NCBI GenBank assembly: GCA_034189755.1
Contig: JAXIHJ010000047.1
Location: 1 to 9,992, forward strand
Direction: 5' to 3'
Source of the DNA: JAXIHJ01 sp034189755
Lineage (GTDB): Bacteria > Planctomycetota > Phycisphaerae > SM23-33
DNA length: 9,992 bases
Shown: in pieces, positions 1 through 6,457 of the stretch
Layout of the letters: every line of letters starts with the position of its first letter
Position numbering within the stretch: the first letter of the stretch is position 1
Program-made: the position numbers and the translations under genes
The notes under the pieces: model-generated
What the model saw: the letters and a program-made list of their open reading frames with translations, nothing else
What the model was told of the DNA's origin: nothing
Databases searched by the model: none

Positions 1-231
1 ACCCGCCGCGGGCCTTACGCCGGCGCCGTCGGCTATGTTGACTTCTCAGGCAACATGGATACGTGCATCGCACTGCGGACGATGGTGATTGCCGGCGGGA
101 AGGTGCACGTCCAGGCCGGTGGGGGCGTCGTCGCCGATTCGGTCCCCGAAACCGAATACGACGAGACCATCAACAAGGCAAAGGCCCTGCTGAAGGCCAT
201 CGAAGTAGCCGAGACGGGGCTGGGCCAGTGA
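1..231 (+). CDS. trpE: Anthranilate synthase component I, C-terminal end (partial)
   Basis: This is the last 76 codons of TrpE, the chorismate-using subunit that makes anthranilate in tryptophan synthesis; the rest lies left of the window. The reading frame starts at base 1 and ends with TGA at 229-231. The visible part matches the conserved C-terminal core of the chorismate-binding domain: RRGPYAGAVGYVDFSGNMDT (residues 2-21 of the fragment), then LRTMVIAGGKVHVQAGGGVVADSVPE, with the QAGxGxVADSxPE block that closes the active site. The tail with a helical NKAKALLKAIE is also typical. The same fold occurs in PabB and isochorismate synthases, but the SGNMDT and QAG...ADSVPE wording fits TrpE best. 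The gene converges on the vanZ-like gene with a 28-bp gap. No trpG or trpD is seen next to it on this side. Confidence 0.93.
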   Translation, partial: TRRGPYAGAVGYVDFSGNMDTCIALRTMVIAGGKVHVQAGGGVVADSVPETEYDETINKAKALLKAIEVAETGLGQ

Positions 232-235
232 AATT

Positions 236-258
236 GACAATTGACGATTGTCGATTGT
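236..258. repeat. Short inverted/direct repeat in convergent gap
   Basis: GACAAT (236-241) and ATTGTC (247-252) form a perfect 6-bp inverted repeat around a 5-nt loop, and a further GATTGTC follows at 252-258. It fills the 28-bp gap between the convergent trpE and vanZ-like stops. It could act as a weak two-way stem-loop terminator, but there is no T-run on either side, so this role is only a guess. Confidence 0.35.
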
Positions 259-259
259 C

Positions 260-670
260 TCAAATATTTGGCGCACTTCCGCGGCGAAGTTTCCCAAGAA
301 GCGAAAAGCAAACTTCCAGCACAATCACCGCCAATAAGGCCCCGCACACGTCAGCCAGCCAGTCGCTGAAGGCTGCATGCCGGTTGACCAGCGCCTGCGT
401 GGCCTCGTCGAAGGCCGCGTAACCTGCCGTTATGCAAATCGCCACCACCACGCGACGCAGGCGCGGTACGTTATAGCCCGCCAGTGTCAGCAGAAGAGCG
501 ATCGCCAGTCCGAAAAAGCCGACGAAGTGGAGGTACTTGTCGCCCACGTGCGTTTTAGGCAGTCGGTCAGCCGGAACGTGTGAGACGATAAACGCGAAGA
601 CCCACAAGATTACACAAATAGACAATGCGAGGTGTTTGCGCCGTTGGAGGATGGCCAGGGAAGGAATCAT
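260..670 (-). CDS. VanZ-like family integral membrane protein
   Basis: A 136-residue membrane protein of the VanZ-like family. In VanZ itself the family is tied to low-level teicoplanin resistance, but most members have no known role. Four hydrophobic segments can be seen at about residues 14-32, 46-63, 73-87 and 105-126. The family's polar signature is present: DKYLHF (44-49) at the start of helix 2, then DEATQ (88-92), R97, and the DWLADVCG block (103-110). The length is typical. The ATG (670-668) overlaps the ParA gene's TGA (669-667) as ATGA, so it is likely translated by coupling and co-transcribed with ParA. The tail after helix 4 is short and basic (KLRRG). Glycopeptide resistance should not be inferred, as no other van gene is nearby. 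Confidence 0.85.
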   Translation of the reverse strand: MIPSLAILQRRKHLALSICVILWVFAFIVSHVPADRLPKTHVGDKYLHFVGFFGLAIALLLTLAGYNVPRLRRVVVAICITAGYAAFDEATQALVNRHAAFSDWLADVCGALLAVIVLEVCFSLLGKLRRGSAPNI

Positions 671-1548
671 GTCTCTTGTGCCGGTTCAATCGGCGGGGCG
701 GCTGTTTCCCGTGCGATGTTTTCGGCCGACTGCGATTCAGCGGGCGGCTCGGCGGCAACGGCGAGAAATTCTTCCGCCAGCGCCTGGTAATCTTGCGCGC
801 CGTGCGAGTGCGGCTCGTAGTCGAAGATAGTTCGGCCGTGCGAGGGGCACTCGGCGAGCTTGATGTTTCGGCGAATGACGCATTGGAAGATTCGCGCAGT
901 CGACCACGGACTCGGCGTGTTCCGGGCTGCGGCGAAGAAGGCCTTCAGGTCTTCCAGCACTTCGCCGGCCAGCCGGGTGTTGGATTCATACATGCAGAAG
1001 ATAACGCCGGAGACTCTCAGCGCGGGGTTGATCCGGCGCTGTACGAGTGAGACGGTTTCCAGCAGCTTGCCCAGACCCTGTAGTGCCAGGAAGTGCGGCT
1101 GGAGGGGTATCAGCACCTCGTTCGCGGCGGCCAGTGCGTTGAGCGTCAGCAGCCCGAGGCTCGGCGGGCAGTCGATCAGGACGAACTCGTACGGCGGCGG
1201 TTGCGCAACGAGCTTGTCTGCGAGGATTTGCTCACGTCCGACCGTGCCGACCAGTTCCACCTCGGCGGCGGCCAGGTCGATAACCGACGGCACCAGCGCC
1301 AGGTGCGGCGCTACGGTCTGAACCGCCTCGCTGAAGGCCGTTTTGCCGGTCAGCACGTCGTACATGCTCCGGGCGGGCAGCCCCGGCTCGATGCCGAAAT
1401 GCAGCGTCAGGTGCGACTGCGGGTCCAGGTCCACCAGGCAGGTGTCGCGCCTACAGGCAGCGACCGCAGCACCAAGGTTGGCGACTGTGGTGGTTTTGCC
1501 GACCCCGCCTTTTTGATTGATGACGGCTATCGTTCGCACGGAAGGCAT
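667..1548 (-). CDS. ParA/Soj-type ATPase (orphan, no parB beside it)
   Basis: A 293-residue ParA/MinD-superfamily P-loop ATPase. Such proteins form dynamic dimers on DNA or membranes to place chromosomes, plasmids or other cargo. The deviant Walker A KGGVGKT is at residues 13-19, the switch I segment LVDLDPQSH at 38-46, and the Walker B region FVLIDCPPSLG at 122-132. The late motif RRNIKLAECPSHG followed by IFDYEP is the usual C-terminal Soj signature. About 30 residues at the C-terminus (Ala/Glu/Pro-rich) extend beyond a typical Soj. No partner ParB gene or parS-like cluster is seen; the coupled gene is vanZ-like, so this may be a cargo-positioning ParA and not the chromosomal one. The ATG lacks a clear Shine-Dalgarno and is overlapped by a TATAAT box, so translation might start at GTG codon 4 (1539-1537). 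Confidence 0.92.
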   Translation of the reverse strand: MPSVRTIAVINQKGGVGKTTTVANLGAAVAACRRDTCLVDLDPQSHLTLHFGIEPGLPARSMYDVLTGKTAFSEAVQTVAPHLALVPSVIDLAAAEVELVGTVGREQILADKLVAQPPPYEFVLIDCPPSLGLLTLNALAAANEVLIPLQPHFLALQGLGKLLETVSLVQRRINPALRVSGVIFCMYESNTRLAGEVLEDLKAFFAAARNTPSPWSTARIFQCVIRRNIKLAECPSHGRTIFDYEPHSHGAQDYQALAEEFLAVAAEPPAESQSAENIARETAAPPIEPAQET

Positions 1549-1574
1549 TATAGACGCCGCTGCGCATCACACAA
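1547..1574 (-). promoter_or_regulatory. Candidate promoter overlapping the parA start codon
   Basis: On the minus strand a TTGTGT -35-like box (1574-1569) is followed by a 16-bp spacer and a perfect TATAAT (1552-1547). The last two bases of the TATAAT are the A and T of the annotated ATG. A start point 7-8 nt downstream would fall at 1540-1539, right at GTG codon 4, which suggests a leaderless mRNA. This is read from sequence alone. Confidence 0.45.
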
Positions 1575-1592
1575 GTCTGCAAAAAGACGCGC

Positions 1593-1635
1593 AAAAAAAA
1601 GCAGCGGGTGTCGCCGTGGCTTGACGCCCGCCGCT
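1593..1635 (-). terminator. Rho-independent terminator of the Lys/Ala-repeat gene
   Basis: Read on the minus strand, 13-nt arms at 1635-1623 and 1612-1600 pair with one mismatch and one G-U pair. They enclose a 10-nt loop and are followed at once by eight Us (from A1593-A1600 on the plus strand). The direction and the position 65 bp past the stop at 1700 fit termination of the KKKA-repeat gene, keeping it apart from parA. Confidence 0.8.
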
Positions 1636-1649
1636 TCTGTTTCACTGTC

Positions 1650-1696
1650 GCCTTCGTTGTTGCTCACGAAGGCAACCGCTGAAAATTTGTCAGCGG
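1650..1696 (-). other. Two extra hairpins in the 3' untranslated region
   Basis: Two perfect inverted repeats lie between the stop codon and the terminator. The first is GCCTTCGT (1650-1657) with ACGAAGGC (1666-1673). The second is CCGCTGA (1676-1682) with TCAGCGG (1690-1696), whose edge is 3 bp from the stop codon. With the terminator they make three stem-loops in a row. They could protect the mRNA 3' end from exonucleases. Confidence 0.5.
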
Positions 1697-1699
1697 CTA

Positions 1700-1912
1700 C
1701 TAACGTCTTTTTTTCTTTTTGGCTTTCTTTTTGGCTTTCTTTTTGGCTTTCTTTTTGGCTTTCTTCTTGGCTTTCTTCTTGGCTTTCTTTTTGGCTTTCT
1801 TCTTGGCTTTCTTCTTCGCTTTCTTCTTCGCTTTCTTCTTCGCTGTCTTCTTCGCTGTCTTCTTTACTTTCCTCGTCGCTTTCTTCTTAGCTTTCTTTCT
1901 CTTCTTAGCCAT
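1700..1912 (-). CDS. Histone H1-like Lys/Ala-repeat DNA-binding protein
   Basis: A 70-residue, extremely basic protein. Residues 1-24 are a less regular lead-in (MAKKRKKAKKKATRKVKKTA and so on). From residue 25 there are about ten perfect KKKA units, ending in KKKKRR. There is no hydrophobic segment and no acidic residue. The composition is like the C-terminal tail of eukaryotic histone H1 and of bacterial H1-like proteins (Hc1/Hc2 of Chlamydia, AlgP-like tails), which bind DNA and compact the nucleoid; that role is inferred here. A GGTGGTGAG ribosome site lies just upstream of the ATG. The gene is monocistronic with its own terminator. It could also be read as an over-long low-complexity ORF, but the good start, stop, ribosome site and terminator argue for a real gene. 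Confidence 0.8.
   Translation of the reverse strand: MAKKRKKAKKKATRKVKKTAKKTAKKKAKKKAKKKAKKKAKKKAKKKAKKKAKKKAKKKAKKKAKKKKRR
1719..1840 (-). repeat. 12-bp tandem repeat encoding KKKA
   Basis: About ten copies of a 12-bp unit, of the form aagaaagcc plus one Lys codon on the minus strand, with AAA/AAG wobble between copies. Each copy encodes Lys-Lys-Lys-Ala. Because the unit is a multiple of three, gain or loss of copies lengthens or shortens the protein without a frameshift. The opposite strand reads as a false hydrophobic FFLA-repeat ORF. Confidence 0.9.
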
Positions 1913-2142
1913 TTACTCTCACCACCTTCCATGGTTTTCCAAAAGGTCCCTGATCCAAAGAAACAGCTTACTAAACAATTTTGTACACCCGTTATGGATT
2001 CCGTTGCTAGAAGTTTTTTATTTTTTTTTCGACCAAATTGTTTCGGCAAGTTCAGTGTTTTTCATTACGTCTCGCGTCAAGGATTCGATCATCGCAACAC
2101 ACGGCTGCGAACACGGCGACGTTACAATGAATCGGCGATAGT
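1913..2142. other. AT-rich intergenic region with T-tract inside an inverted repeat
   Basis: No convincing gene is seen. AAACAATTT (1973-1981) and AAATTGTTT (2035-2043) form a perfect 9-bp inverted repeat. Between them lies a long T-run (2013-2029, one A interrupting). On the minus strand this is an A-tract about 100 bp upstream of the Lys/Ala-repeat gene, so it may be part of that gene's promoter or a bent-DNA site. I could not find a strong -35/-10 pair. Confidence 0.4.
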
Positions 2143-2514
2143 TTGTCGCAGTACAAAAGTGCACGGCTTCGCCGTCAGTGCGTGTGCATCCGAACGTGAA
2201 TATGCGCAGGCGCCTTGTTTTGTGTTGAAGCTTCACCGTCGCGTCGGCGGAGCTTCGTTAAGAACGTTTCCAGGCGGCGCGGTTTGCCGACGTGCAGCGC
2301 TGCGGATCGGCAGAAGGTTTGTCCTTGCCGACAGTGCAGAGAAAAAAACTGCGAAAACGGTCCGGCATCTTCAGGCGGCGGTCTTGTTAATTGCCTATAA
2401 ACAGGAGACTTATCTGAGCATCTCCGGCCGGTTCGTGCAGGGGCGACGCTATGGGAGCGTCTGGGAGTTTCCCGGCCGACCGAAGCGGCCAGGGCGATAC
2501 ACATAAGGCCGCTT
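2143..2514. other. Hairpin-rich non-coding segment (possible structured RNA)
   Basis: The open frames here look non-coding in composition and I recognise no gene. Several stems can be drawn: ACGGC-TTC-GCCGT near 2162-2176; AAGCTTCACCG with CGGCGGAGCTT near 2228-2254; GACGCT (2445-2450) with AGCGTC (2456-2461); CGGCCGG (2425-2431) with CCGGCCG (2472-2478), which encloses the previous one; and AAGCGGCC (2483-2490) with GGCCGCTT (2507-2514). The last also competes with GGCCG (2474-2478) pairing to CGGCC (2486-2490). I could not match it to tmRNA, RNase P, SRP, 6S or a known riboswitch. It may be an unnamed RNA or the leader of the hydrolase gene; strand is unknown. Confidence 0.3.
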
Positions 2515-2642
2515 AAGAGATGATCCGGCACACAGGCCTAAAATATTCCTCACTACGCAAACGGATAGAAAATCGGTATAGTATTCGGCGGCGATTGCCC
2601 GATGGACCATTACAGAATTTTCGAGGTTTTTCGAGGGTACAG

Positions 2643-3395
2643 ATGAAACGGGCTTTTTTGACGTTTTTATTCGTGTGTGGTTTGTTTCTCGCCGGTTGCG
2701 CCGTTCCCCAGCAACAGGATACTCCTGCCTGGCAGCGGCGCGAGGTGGACCCGGTTACCGGGCGAGGCTACTACATCTATGTGCCGAGTGGGTACAGGCA
2801 CGAGCGCCCTGCGCCGCTGATCGTGAGTTGCCACGGTACGCCGCCGTTTGACGTTGCTGAGCATCACATCCGTGAGTGGAAGATGCTCGCCGAGCAGAAC
2901 GGCTGCATCGTAATCTGCCCGGAGCTGATCGGTACGGACGGATTGCTGGGCAACGGGCCGGTCTCGGCCATGATCCGCAATGAGCGATACATCCTGAGCC
3001 TGATAAGTCTGCTGGGCTATCGGTACAACATCGACCGCGCGAACGTCATGATTACCGGCTTTTCCGGCGGCGGGTTTCCGGTCTACTGGGTGGGCCTGCG
3101 GAACCCGGGCGTGTTCAGCGCAGCGGTGACGAGAAACTGCAACTTCAGCCGGAATAATCTTGACGGCTGGTATCCGCCGGAGGCGACCCAGGTATCAGTG
3201 ATGGTCTACTACGGGCAGAACGATCCGGGCACGATCCGCTCGCAGTCCCAGGCGGCTATACGTTATCTGCGCACCAAGGGTTTCACGGTGGAGACGGCCG
3301 TGATTCCCGGCTCCGGCCACCAGAGGCGTCCGGAGGTGGCGATGAACTTTTTCCGCAGACACTGGCAGGCGCCCCGGCCTTCGTTCCGGAGATAA
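2643..3395 (+). CDS. Lipoprotein alpha/beta-hydrolase (PHB depolymerase/feruloyl esterase-like)
   Basis: A 250-residue secreted esterase anchored as a lipoprotein. Residues 1-19 form a type II signal peptide: MKR, a hydrophobic stretch, and the lipobox LAGC with Cys19. The mature part is an alpha/beta-hydrolase. HG (64-65) gives the oxyanion region, the nucleophile elbow is GFSGG with Ser141, a likely acid is Asp194 in YYGQNDPG, and His226 in GSGHQ completes the triad. Spacing fits the esterase/PHB depolymerase (LpqC, feruloyl esterase) group; the substrate is unknown. The frame is open back to 2520, but the ATG at 2643 is chosen because GAGGG lies 5 nt upstream and the signal peptide starts there. 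A TATAGT at 2577-2582 is a weak -10 candidate. It stands alone and converges on the ATPase operon with a 28-bp gap. Confidence 0.85.
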   Translation: MKRAFLTFLFVCGLFLAGCAVPQQQDTPAWQRREVDPVTGRGYYIYVPSGYRHERPAPLIVSCHGTPPFDVAEHHIREWKMLAEQNGCIVICPELIGTDGLLGNGPVSAMIRNERYILSLISLLGYRYNIDRANVMITGFSGGGFPVYWVGLRNPGVFSAAVTRNCNFSRNNLDGWYPPEATQVSVMVYYGQNDPGTIRSQSQAAIRYLRTKGFTVETAVIPGSGHQRRPEVAMNFFRRHWQAPRPSFRR

Positions 3396-3410
3396 GTAAC
3401 CGCCGCGGAA

Positions 3411-3423
3411 CCGCATGGTGCGG
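3411..3423. other. Small hairpin in the convergent gap after atpK
   Basis: CCGCA-TGG-TGCGG is a perfect 5-bp stem with a 3-nt loop, directly next to the atpK stop codon (3426-3424) and 15 bp after the hydrolase stop. There is no T-run on either side, so it would be at best a weak or factor-assisted terminator shared by both genes. Confidence 0.35.
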
Positions 3424-3882
3424 CTACGGCATCACCAGCAGCAGGAACACGAAGCCGAACAGGCCGACCGTTTCGACGATTCCCATCGCGATGATGATAA
3501 AGGCCAGCCCTTTGCCTTCGCCCTCGCTGATTGCCCGGCAGCCTGCTGCGCCGATTACGCCCTGCATCCACGCGCTGAACAGCTCGGCCAAGCCGCCGGC
3601 GATTCCGATGCTCAGCAGCGCGCCGGCGTTGGCAGCGAGTGTGTCGGGGTCGTAGACGCGCCCGCTCAGGCCGACGAGCATCAGGATGAAGCCGTAAATC
3701 GTCTGGCTCAGCGGCATGCCGATAAGAATGATATAGGAAAAATTAAGGCGTTTGCCGGCCTTGGCTTCTTTGGCCCATGCGCCCGCCGCGGCGCGGCCGG
3801 CGGCGGCAATACCCAAGGCGCTGCCCAATGCGCCAAGACCCAACGACAACGCCAGTCCTAACTGACCGAAAAACGGTTCCAT
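3424..3882 (-). CDS. atpK: V-type ATP synthase proteolipid subunit K
   Basis: A 152-residue membrane protein made of two fused helical hairpins (four membrane segments), the form of the V-type rotor-ring subunit (NtpK/AtpK). Hairpin 1 spans about residues 5-30 and 48-72; hairpin 2 about 85-112 and 126-150. The ion-carrying glutamate is Glu137 in AMGIVETVGLFGFV, at the expected place in the last helix. In hairpin 1 the matching site reads PLSQTIYGF with Gln60, so one carboxylate per subunit is kept, as in V-type rings. Gln60 and a following Thr beside the Glu site could fit Na+ as in Enterococcus NtpK, but H+ cannot be excluded. AAGGAG sits 9 nt before the ATG, inside the end of atpI; the gap to atpI is only 3 bp. 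It is the last gene of the operon. Confidence 0.92.
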   Translation of the reverse strand: MEPFFGQLGLALSLGLGALGSALGIAAAGRAAAGAWAKEAKAGKRLNFSYIILIGMPLSQTIYGFILMLVGLSGRVYDPDTLAANAGALLSIGIAGGLAELFSAWMQGVIGAAGCRAISEGEGKGLAFIIIAMGIVETVGLFGFVFLLLVMP

Positions 3883-3885
3883 GTC

Positions 3886-5784
3886 TCAGTTCTCCTTGAT
3901 CTGCTGTTCGGCAAAAGGTTCGTATGGATAGCCGGCCCATTGAACGCCGGCGTTGTTCGAAAATTCCAGCATATTCAAACGCACACCGTGTGCGAAGATT
4001 GCAATCATCGCCAGGCCTATGTTCAGCAGGTGACCGAACACGATCACGAGAACAGGCAGGACGGCGTACCAGGTAATCGCATCGGCCAACATGACGCCGA
4101 GACCGTTGAACGCCGAGGCGATGTAATAACTGGCCAGGCCCACAGCCATCAGGCGAATGTAGCTCATCGTGTCGCTGAACGTGCCCAGCAGCGGCAGCAG
4201 CGAGGCTGCAAAGCCGCCGAATATGCGCTTTGCAAGATTCCTGCTGGGGTGGCCGAAGGCTATCGGCAGGGCCAGGCCCGCAGCAAGCACCAGCCAGAGA
4301 TGGGCTGGAATCACCTCGACGCCGATGAAAAACAGGTGCCATATCAGCACGAGCATGGCGGCGATGACGACGCACCAGCCGAGTTCAGCCACAAAACGCA
4401 GGTCCGGCGCCAGCTCGAAGGCCTTCTTCAGGTGCGCGATAATCAGATGCAGCGCGCCAATGACGAAGCTGATTCGTATCAGCATGTTTCGAGCGGTTTC
4501 CGGCTCGGCGTCCCACACCGGCGCTGCGGCGGCCATCACCCTGCCGACCGATGCGTATAGGCCGCTGCCGGCCAGCATGGCGTCGATGTCGGGGACGGGC
4601 TGGTTTTTGGCTATTTTCATATAGCCACCGGCGGCGGCCATGGTCTCAGGAGTTATGCCGAAGTAATTGGCAGTCAGCACGCCCCAGATGAGCGTGGCGG
4701 CTCCGAACACCATGAGCAGATGAATCTTGACCTTGCCCGCCTTGGCCACGAGCCTGCGGTATAGCAGCAGCGGCAGCAGCAGGAAGATAAGCCCGTAACC
4801 GGCGTCGCCGATGAGCATGGCTGCGAAGACGGGCAGCGCAACCATGAAGAAGGGCGACAGGTCGTATTCCTTGTAGCCCGGCAGCGTGCCGAGTATGTCG
4901 AACAGACCCTGAATGGGCCTGGCCCAGCGCGGATAGCGAATCAGCGTAGGCGGCTGTTCATCCGGTTCGGGCGAACCGCCCTGTACCGCCGCAGCCAGGC
5001 CGGCCCGGGCCAGACCGGCCGACAGCGAGTCGAGCTTCTCGGTGGGCGCCCAGCCCTGAATGGCAAACAGGTCTTTCCGACTCAGCCCGCCGCCTGTGGC
5101 GATGCTGAAGTTCACCTGCCGCTGAAGCTCCGCCCGGCGAGTTTCAAGTGCCGGGATCAGCTTCGCCATCGCGGCAAGCCGCTCGGCGTGTTGTTTCAGT
5201 GTGCCGTCGATGTCGGCTGCCTCTTGGCGAATCGAAGGGCGGTCCCGTGGCGGCAATTCGAGCGGCCGGGCCTGAGCGGGCGGCTCCAAAGAACCATCGC
5301 GGTCTACGATAGCCACCAGCAGCCGCTTGCCGGGCAGCACACCTATTACGTGGACCAGTTCGGCCTGGAATTCGGCGGCGACTTCTTTCGGCACGGAGAA
5401 GAAAGCAGGCTCAACTCCGGCATCACGAAGCCGGGCGAACTGCTCCAGCTGCACGTCTCCCCAGATGGCGAGTTGTGCAAGCTGATGGTGCAGTGCGACC
5501 AGGCGAGATTTCAGTTCCGCCGACTCACGCTGGATTTGCAAGGTTTGTTCGACGGCCTGTTCGGTGGACATCTCCGGCGCATCACCGCCGGGTTCGACCG
5601 CCGAGAGAATCTGAACGGCTCGGCCGGTGCGGTCGAGCGCGGTGAGCGTATCCTCTGCGGCCACCGCCTGGGAGGGGGCGACCGGCTCCAGATGCACCAC
5701 GCCCAGTTCGCCCAGGACTTCGAGCAGCCGGCCGCGGTCGTCGCCGCGGGAAACTACGAACACCCTGGACATTTTAACAATCAT
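3886..5784 (-). CDS. atpI: V-type ATP synthase subunit I (a-subunit homologue)
   Basis: A 632-residue stator/membrane subunit that forms the ion half-channels against the K ring. The N-terminal half (about 1-300) is soluble, starting MIVKMSRVFVVSRGDD and containing coiled-coil-like Leu/Gln stretches. The C-terminal half carries about seven to eight membrane helices. Family motifs are clear: IGDAGYGLIFLLLP, then TFSDTMSYIRLMAVGLA with the essential arginine at about Arg544, and near the end GHLLNIGLAMIAIFAHGVRL followed by LEF and GYPYEPF. The ATG overlaps the atpD stop as ATGA (5784-5781), and AGGAG lies 9 nt upstream. Order D-I-K is the one usual in chlamydial and spirochaete V-ATPase operons. 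Confidence 0.95.
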   Translation of the reverse strand: MIVKMSRVFVVSRGDDRGRLLEVLGELGVVHLEPVAPSQAVAAEDTLTALDRTGRAVQILSAVEPGGDAPEMSTEQAVEQTLQIQRESAELKSRLVALHHQLAQLAIWGDVQLEQFARLRDAGVEPAFFSVPKEVAAEFQAELVHVIGVLPGKRLLVAIVDRDGSLEPPAQARPLELPPRDRPSIRQEAADIDGTLKQHAERLAAMAKLIPALETRRAELQRQVNFSIATGGGLSRKDLFAIQGWAPTEKLDSLSAGLARAGLAAAVQGGSPEPDEQPPTLIRYPRWARPIQGLFDILGTLPGYKEYDLSPFFMVALPVFAAMLIGDAGYGLIFLLLPLLLYRRLVAKAGKVKIHLLMVFGAATLIWGVLTANYFGITPETMAAAGGYMKIAKNQPVPDIDAMLAGSGLYASVGRVMAAAAPVWDAEPETARNMLIRISFVIGALHLIIAHLKKAFELAPDLRFVAELGWCVVIAAMLVLIWHLFFIGVEVIPAHLWLVLAAGLALPIAFGHPSRNLAKRIFGGFAASLLPLLGTFSDTMSYIRLMAVGLASYYIASAFNGLGVMLADAITWYAVLPVLVIVFGHLLNIGLAMIAIFAHGVRLNMLEFSNNAGVQWAGYPYEPFAEQQIKEN

Positions 5785-6431
5785 ACCGCCTGCTCCTGCA
5801 TGGTTCGGTCGCCTCGAACGGCGGCGGATTCGATTTGATCCAGCTTGGCCTTGGTAATTTTGGCCCGTGCAATCCCGGCTGTCATAACGTCGCCCAGATG
5901 GATGCGTATTTTCCGAATGGCGGTTCGGGAATCCGGAATCTTGACCTTCTCAAACAAATTGACCCGCTGAATAATCTTGGTCAGCTCCTTATCGAGCAGG
6001 TCATATTGCTGCCGAAGCACCTTCAGCATCGCCAGGCATCGGTGCAGCTCGCGCAGATCCGCCAGCGCCTTGTCCACCCACGCCGGCGTGCCGAAGAGGC
6101 TATACTTCGCCGTGGGGAAGACCACTTCCTCGAAGACCGGCAGTTTTACGCCCGCGATATTGGTCAGTGACGTTTTTACTTCTTCCGGCTCAGCCAGTGC
6201 GCGAACGTCCAGGCCGGCGAGATCTGCGAGGACGGCTTTGTAAAGGTCGAATCGCCCCTGCGCCTCGTCTGCGGCCGCCCGGGCTTGGCTGCATTCATGG
6301 CGCACCTTGCGCATCGCAAGCTGGAGCTGCTGCTGTTTGAGCTTCAGCGTCGGCAGAAACCGCTCGTATCGCCCCAGGGCCTCACGCTGTCGCTTCAGTT
6401 CAGGTCGCGTTAGCTTGATTTTCTTCGCCAT
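5781..6431 (-). CDS. atpD: V-type ATP synthase subunit D (central stalk)
   Basis: A 216-residue subunit of the central rotor shaft that sits inside the A3B3 head and passes torque to the K ring. The N-terminus (KIKLTRPELKRQREAL) and the long helical segment LPTLKLKQQQLQLAMRK match the family, and the C-terminal helix has the usual FEKVKIPD...IRKIRIHLGD pattern, where NtpD proteins read 'vNaLe.v.iP....ti.yI...L.e'. The predicted structure is two long antiparallel helices with a middle domain at about 85-130. No ribosome site lies directly before the ATG; a perfect hairpin does (6442-6457), with AAGGAG further upstream. Catalytic subunit genes A and B, which usually precede D, are absent: the upstream gene is plsC. 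Confidence 0.92.
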   Translation of the reverse strand: MAKKIKLTRPELKRQREALGRYERFLPTLKLKQQQLQLAMRKVRHECSQARAAADEAQGRFDLYKAVLADLAGLDVRALAEPEEVKTSLTNIAGVKLPVFEEVVFPTAKYSLFGTPAWVDKALADLRELHRCLAMLKVLRQQYDLLDKELTKIIQRVNLFEKVKIPDSRTAIRKIRIHLGDVMTAGIARAKITKAKLDQIESAAVRGDRTMQEQAV

Positions 6432-6441
6432 GATTTGGTTT

Positions 6442-6457
6442 CAGGGCCGCAGCCCTG
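6442..6457 (-). promoter_or_regulatory. Hairpin in the atpD leader
   Basis: CAGGGC-TGCG-GCCCTG on the minus strand is a perfect 6-bp stem with a 4-nt loop, ending 10 nt before the atpD ATG. The nearest AAGGAG is upstream of it (about 6467-6472), too far for normal use in a linear mRNA. The hairpin may bring them closer or restrain translation. A 23-codon ORF (6481-6410) starts in this leader and overlaps the atpD start; it could be a leader peptide but has no other support. Confidence 0.35.

Noticed and set aside
260..670. Glycopeptide resistance determinant
   Set aside because: VanZ-like proteins are widespread with no resistance role, and no other van gene is present.
2013..2029. T-run as an intrinsic terminator on the plus strand
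   Set aside because: No stem precedes the run, and no plus-strand gene lies upstream to be terminated.
1719..2141. Plus-strand ORF with FFLA repeats, resembling a membrane protein
   Set aside because: It is the antisense reading of the KKKA repeat; its start lies inside the repeat and its tail runs into non-coding DNA.
1931..2506. 191-codon plus-strand ORF in the intergenic region
   Set aside because: Composition is unlike a protein (Arg/Cys-rich, phenylalanine run from the T-tract), with no ribosome site and no recognisable motif.
2520..2642. 41-codon N-terminal extension of the hydrolase
   Set aside because: The lipoprotein signal peptide and a GAGGG ribosome site mark the ATG at 2643; the extension would bury the signal peptide.
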